15,480 nucleotides of DNA from Bacteroidales bacterium (GTDB taxonomy: Bacteria > Bacteroidota > Bacteroidia > Bacteroidales > B39-G9). Position numbers and translations under genes: made by a program. The DNA is taken from assembly GCA_023145555.1 (NCBI GenBank), contig JAGLDO010000012.1:1-15480 (forward strand), given 5' to 3'. Of the stretch, positions 13,101-15,480 are shown piece by piece. Every line of letters starts with the position of its first letter. The stretch's first letter is position 1. Under the pieces are notes generated by a model, which saw only the letters and a program-made list of their open reading frames with translations, was not told the DNA's origin and searched no databases.

Positions 13101-15480
13101 TGATATAGAATCGTAAATTGACAAGCATACATTATAAAATCCCGGCTCATCAAAAGTATGAACAGGATCAGCAATATAAGAATAATGACCATCGTCGAAT
13201 GCCCATAAATAATTTGTAATATTACCGGTTGATTGATTTGTAAAGGTTGCTTTTCTATTATTGGCAAAATAATGAAAGTCTGCATGAAAAAAAGTTGCTG
13301 TATCACCAACTACGGCTATTTCACTACAAAAATCACTCATACATCCGCTTATTGAATCAAAAACAGTTAAGCAAACATTGAAATAACCCTGTTCTACAAA
13401 ATTATGAATTGGATCTTTTTCCGTAGAATATTTATTATCACCAAAATCCCAATAATAATCAGTAATATTTCCGATTGATGTATTTATAAATGCTACTTGT
13501 GTACCGCCTATCTCATAATCATAACTTGCATTACAAACTGCAACTGAGTCATTAACAAGTGCAACTGTATTACAAGACACATCGCTAAATTCACTAATTG
13601 AATCAAAAACAGTTAAACAAACATTATAGAAGCCGAGAGCATTATAAACATGGTAAGGGTTTTGTTCGTTTGAGAATGTGTTATCGCCAAAATCCCATTG
13701 ATAATTTGTGATATTATCGCCAAACGATTCATCGTAAAACTGAACAGACTTATTCGACATATCGGGGAAGTAGCTAAATGCAGCACTACACGTACCGGGT
13801 GTGTATTGTACATATATATTTTCCTGATTTGTTGAATAACCACAACCATTAGTAACTGTTAATATTACTGTATAATCTCCGGGTTGGTGATATACATGAA
13901 ATGGGCTCATTCCTTCTGGGTTTGGACTACCATCGCCAAAATCCCAAGAAAAAGTATAATACTTAGCTTGATCATGGTCTGCTTCTGCATGAAAGAAAAC
14001 AGTGTCGTTAACATGTACGTTACCATAATCTGAAGATTCAAACCAAGCTTCGGGGAAGTTGTCAGAACTAATTAATACAGTTGTATAAACCGTATCTATT
14101 CTGCTTGCTGCGTTTGTAACAATACAGAAAGCATCATAAGTTCCTTCATTATCGTAAACATGAGAAGGCAATTGCTCTGTACTTGTTGTTGAGCCATCAC
14201 CAAAATGCCACTCATACGATACTCCTCCTACAATTGTAAAATCAACAGGGTCACCCGGACAAACAGATCGTTCATCATCATCAGTGAAAAAGAAAGTTTG
14301 ATAGTCAAGTAAATATTGACGTTCCATACAAGGGTCGTTTGTGTTATAAAAAGTTACGGTGTCGCCATCCGGACTTTCGGTATAAGTATAATCACCCATC
14401 ATTTGGCATCCTTCTCCATCAGGATTAAACATGACCGTGTGGCCAATAGTATCTCTGACAAATGAGCTTATAGAAATAATGTTCGGCATTGGGTCGTCTT
14501 TATGCATTACTGTACCAAGAGTTGACATAGTATCATTCTTTATTTGCAAAAAGATAATTGAATCTTCGGCAATTGGACAAATCATAGTTTCACCGTCGTG
14601 ATTACCCGATGAATTACTAATCATATACCTTGGCTTTCGATTTGCATCATTATTTACCACAACTTGTCCGTTAATGGATATTGGATTACCGCAAACATTT
14701 GTTACTTTAAAAATGTAAGGATAAACAGCTTCTGCTGAATATACATGTGTGATTGCACTAAACAAAGTATCATTAGGTTCAGTAATATTCATTAAAGAAT
14801 CACCATCACCAAACCACACATCGTAAGTGTAATTATCTTTACCTATTCTAGAAAGAATGTTATAGAAGAATGCTTTTTCTCCCAGACATATTGTATCAGG
14901 CACAACTCTTAAATGAGCTGTAGGTTGTGCTGCAGCATCAACACTAACAAATAAAGAATCGGAATTTTCAGCATGACAATTATTTTGTGCAGTCATTTTT
15001 ACTTTATAAATTCCATCTGTAGAAAACGAATATGTTACATTGCGGTCATATAATATTGTACCATCACCCATGTCCCATGTATAATATAAATTCTCACCAC
15101 CTGAATAATTTTCAAATATCACCTCTTCATCGGGGCATACTGTTACTGAATCAACATCTTCTTCTTGGTTTTTAAAACATATATTAACCCAAGGAGGATT
15201 GTCATCGGGATGATATTGCACATCAACAGGTTTTGTGATACTGTCAATGCTACCGCAATTATTTGAAATAGTTAATTTTACATTATATACTCCAGGGTCG
15301 GCATAAGAGTGATGTGGTTTATTTAATGTTGAACTAGTACCATCGCCAAAATCCCATAAACAATTTCCTGTTCCGTGAGGATAAAATGAAGCAATATTAT
15401 TTGGACAAGACTGACCTTCAAACCAATAGTCAAAATCTGCATATACCTCATTCTCATTGCCTATATAAACAGTCATTTGT
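10173..15480 (-). CDS. Giant T9SS-secreted multi-PKD protein with dockerin-like segment (5' end outside window)
   Basis: At least 1,767 codons; the frame is open to the right edge and there is no signal peptide, so the true start lies beyond 15480. Residue numbers count from the first in-window Met (15474-15476). Residues 1-1300 hold fourteen PKD-type beta-sandwich modules, marked by WDFGDG-type cores with W or equivalent at 41, 134, 221, 423, 511, 594, 676, 758, 840, 922, 1004, 1086, 1171 and 1254. Residues 1311-1395 hold two dockerin-like calcium loops: DANNDLEANHYD at 1316-1327 and DCNGDGIINNID at 1371-1382. Residues ~1420-1540 form a cohesin-like beta domain, and ~1545-1678 two Ig-like repeats (IDAGEGFISYSW, LDAGAGFVEYLW). 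Residues 1683-1767 are a type A T9SS sorting domain (FPNPNKGVF, LVNIQGQLVY, LPKGIYYLKI, KRVIIN). The product should cross the outer membrane by T9SS and be surface-anchored or released, probably as an adhesin or binding scaffold. No catalytic domain is visible in this part. Confidence 0.93.
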   Translation of the reverse strand, partial: QMTVYIGNENEVYADFDYWFEGQSCPNNIASFYPHGTGNCLWDFGDGTSSTLNKPHHSYADPGVYNVKLTISNNCGSIDSITKPVDVQYHPDDNPPWVNICFKNQEEDVDSVTVCPDEEVIFENYSGGENLYYTWDMGDGTILYDRNVTYSFSTDGIYKVKMTAQNNCHAENSDSLFVSVDAAAQPTAHLRVVPDTICLGEKAFFYNILSRIGKDNYTYDVWFGDGDSLMNITEPNDTLFSAITHVYSAEAVYPYIFKVTNVCGNPISINGQVVVNNDANRKPRYMISNSSGNHDGETMICPIAEDSIIFLQIKNDTMSTLGTVMHKDDPMPNIISISSFVRDTIGHTVMFNPDGEGCQMMGDYTYTESPDGDTVTFYNTNDPCMERQYLLDYQTFFFTDDDERSVCPGDPVDFTIVGGVSYEWHFGDGSTTSTEQLPSHVYDNEGTYDAFCIVTNAASRIDTVYTTVLISSDNFPEAWFESSDYGNVHVNDTVFFHAEADHDQAKYYTFSWDFGDGSPNPEGMSPFHVYHQPGDYTVILTVTNGCGYSTNQENIYVQYTPGTCSAAFSYFPDMSNKSVQFYDESFGDNITNYQWDFGDNTFSNEQNPYHVYNALGFYNVCLTVFDSISEFSDVSCNTVALVNDSVAVCNASYDYEIGGTQVAFINTSIGNITDYYWDFGDNKYSTEKDPIHNFVEQGYFNVCLTVFDSISGCMSDFCSEIAVVGDTATFFHADFHYFANNRKATFTNQSTGNITNYLWAFDDGHYSYIADPVHTFDEPGFYNVCLSIYDSISGDLDEYCKNVIVIDTSQATCNADYAYFIDGLDVSFTDNSQGDVSNYLWDFGDGSYSYKANPTHHYYRQDYYHVTLSIYDEASGCMDELTKVLMVVDSTQSACHAQFTYGLNNKQVSFSNTSEGNITNYLWDFGDGIYSYEESPTHNYQQSNYYPVVLSIYDSISGCMDEFYKVVIVIDTTQAMCNANYESYSKGDTVFFTNTSEGNISDYFWDFDDGEYSYDVDPIHIYDQSGYHLVNLTSYDTESNCLSNYSNVIFVIDTTEESCNARFNFFTDANTVNFTADAVGSYTNLFWDFDDGFNSNQLNPTHTYENPGYYNVTFVVFDTTTNCFDTRNKIVFVEGTEPNDECKADFSYYPDNTTLVVTFSDKSYGNPVAWYWDFGDNSPANDLKDPVYKYSASGYYRVSLTIVNATGNQKTVSKFIAVGDVSNSSTSYFTYLADSVTSTAYFNNESLGNISSYKWDFGDEYTSEQKNPSHTYQDTGYYAVCLTTVSASSVSKMFCNDVRIGNALANPCLYSCVWPGDANNDLEANHYDIMTIGLNYDLTGPKREYASLLWIGQFSQNWSTYQLNGTNNKYGDCNGDGIINNIDTIAISQNFAYSHYYQPDSKAENDWVLGCDWDNSKVGAQKARVRLSPPSSKAASDIYAIGYEITVKGGEGIIFSKTQVNFNGSWLGTDGSNLLTFYQLDSAKQKIYIGVSRIDHKDTTGTGYITNIYFEFKDGYGPENVSFDVTTQGGIVSSGANVQVGGALNVNLGADKYICEGDTATIDAGEGFISYSWSTGDTKRSIEVSEAGTYSVTVTDSISNVSNDTIKVVVNPLPTVDIGEVHESADSVILDAGAGFVEYLWSDSTTQQTTTARHTGHYYVTVTDENGCQGVDTAYVHILGITKTANDIKFIVFPNPNKGVFKIFLNSNNNEDLVIQLVNIQGQLVYHKDVDNVKDYKDEINVSDLPKGIYYLKINKGSLFKVKRVIIN
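12072..13793 (-). repeat. Seven tandem 246-bp (82-residue) PKD modules
   Basis: Within the giant gene, the core tryptophans at residues 594, 676, 758, 840, 922, 1004 and 1086 are spaced by exactly 82 residues, giving seven units of 246 bp (residues 562-1135). Typical unit content is a C-x-A-x-F/Y opening, NxSxGNIxxYxWDFGDGxYSY, a P-x-H-x-Y turn, and a YDSISGC loop, ending in a VIDTT-type linker. Units are clearly homologous but diverged, so this is an old or diversified duplication and not a recent slippage product. Flanking modules deviate in spacing (83, 85 and 83-93 residues). Confidence 0.88.

Noticed and set aside
12072..13793. CRISPR-like or satellite interpretation of the 246-bp repeats
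   Set aside because: The repeats are in one open reading frame, diverged at DNA level, with codon-phased conservation of PKD motifs; they are protein modules.
15474..15476. ATG at the right edge as the start of the giant PKD gene
   Set aside because: The frame continues open through this codon to 15480, no signal peptide follows, and a T9SS cargo must have one. The chain enters a PKD module almost at once, so the real start is outside the window.

Overview
The window is AT-rich chromosomal DNA from a member of the Bacteroidota. The evidence is GldF and GldG homologues, a secreted giant protein with a type A type IX secretion (T9SS) C-terminal signal, an HU-CCDC81/SPOR protein of the kind found in this phylum, and TAnnTTTG-type -7 promoter boxes just upstream of several genes. 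Genus cannot be called from this stretch. No tRNA, rRNA, CRISPR array, transposase or phage gene was seen, and no gene-free stretch exceeds 300 bases.

Layout, left to right. (1) 1-1449, minus strand: the N-terminal third of an RfbB-type dTDP-glucose 4,6-dehydratase running off the left edge, preceded by a complete galE. Both are short-chain dehydrogenase-fold nucleotide-sugar enzymes for cell-surface glycans. (2) 1610-2581, plus strand: the only plus-strand gene, a membrane protein with two HU-like domains and a C-terminal SPOR domain, transcribed divergently from galE from a well-formed promoter that also corrects its start codon. (3) 2649-3455, minus: a DEDDh 3'-5' exonuclease with a small DUF3820-like tail. 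(4) 3572-5140, minus: an exported TPR plus PD40 propeller protein resembling PorE but without an OmpA domain. (5) 5281-10029, minus: a compact four-gene run reading gldF, gldG, a DUF4340 gene and dnaN, with gaps of 50-58 bases and a strong hairpin terminator after dnaN. It joins ABC-type envelope machinery to the replication sliding clamp. (6) 10173-15480, minus: the 3' part (at least 1,767 codons) of a giant T9SS-secreted protein, closed by a clear intrinsic terminator.

The most distinctive object is the giant protein. It has fourteen recognisable PKD-type modules, seven of which (central) sit on an exact 82-residue (246-bp) period. These are followed by a two-loop dockerin-like calcium-binding segment, a cohesin-like beta domain, two short Ig-like repeats and the T9SS sorting domain. 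Within the array, two different cysteine pairs are gained or lost together from module to module, and D-S/T-x sequons of the Bacteroidota O-glycosylation type recur at fixed places. Several of the genes belong to the cell envelope and its export: nucleotide sugars for glycans, a SPOR protein, a PorE-like periplasmic protein, the GldFG transporter, and a long surface or extracellular T9SS cargo. The exonuclease and DnaN are DNA-metabolism genes interspersed among them.
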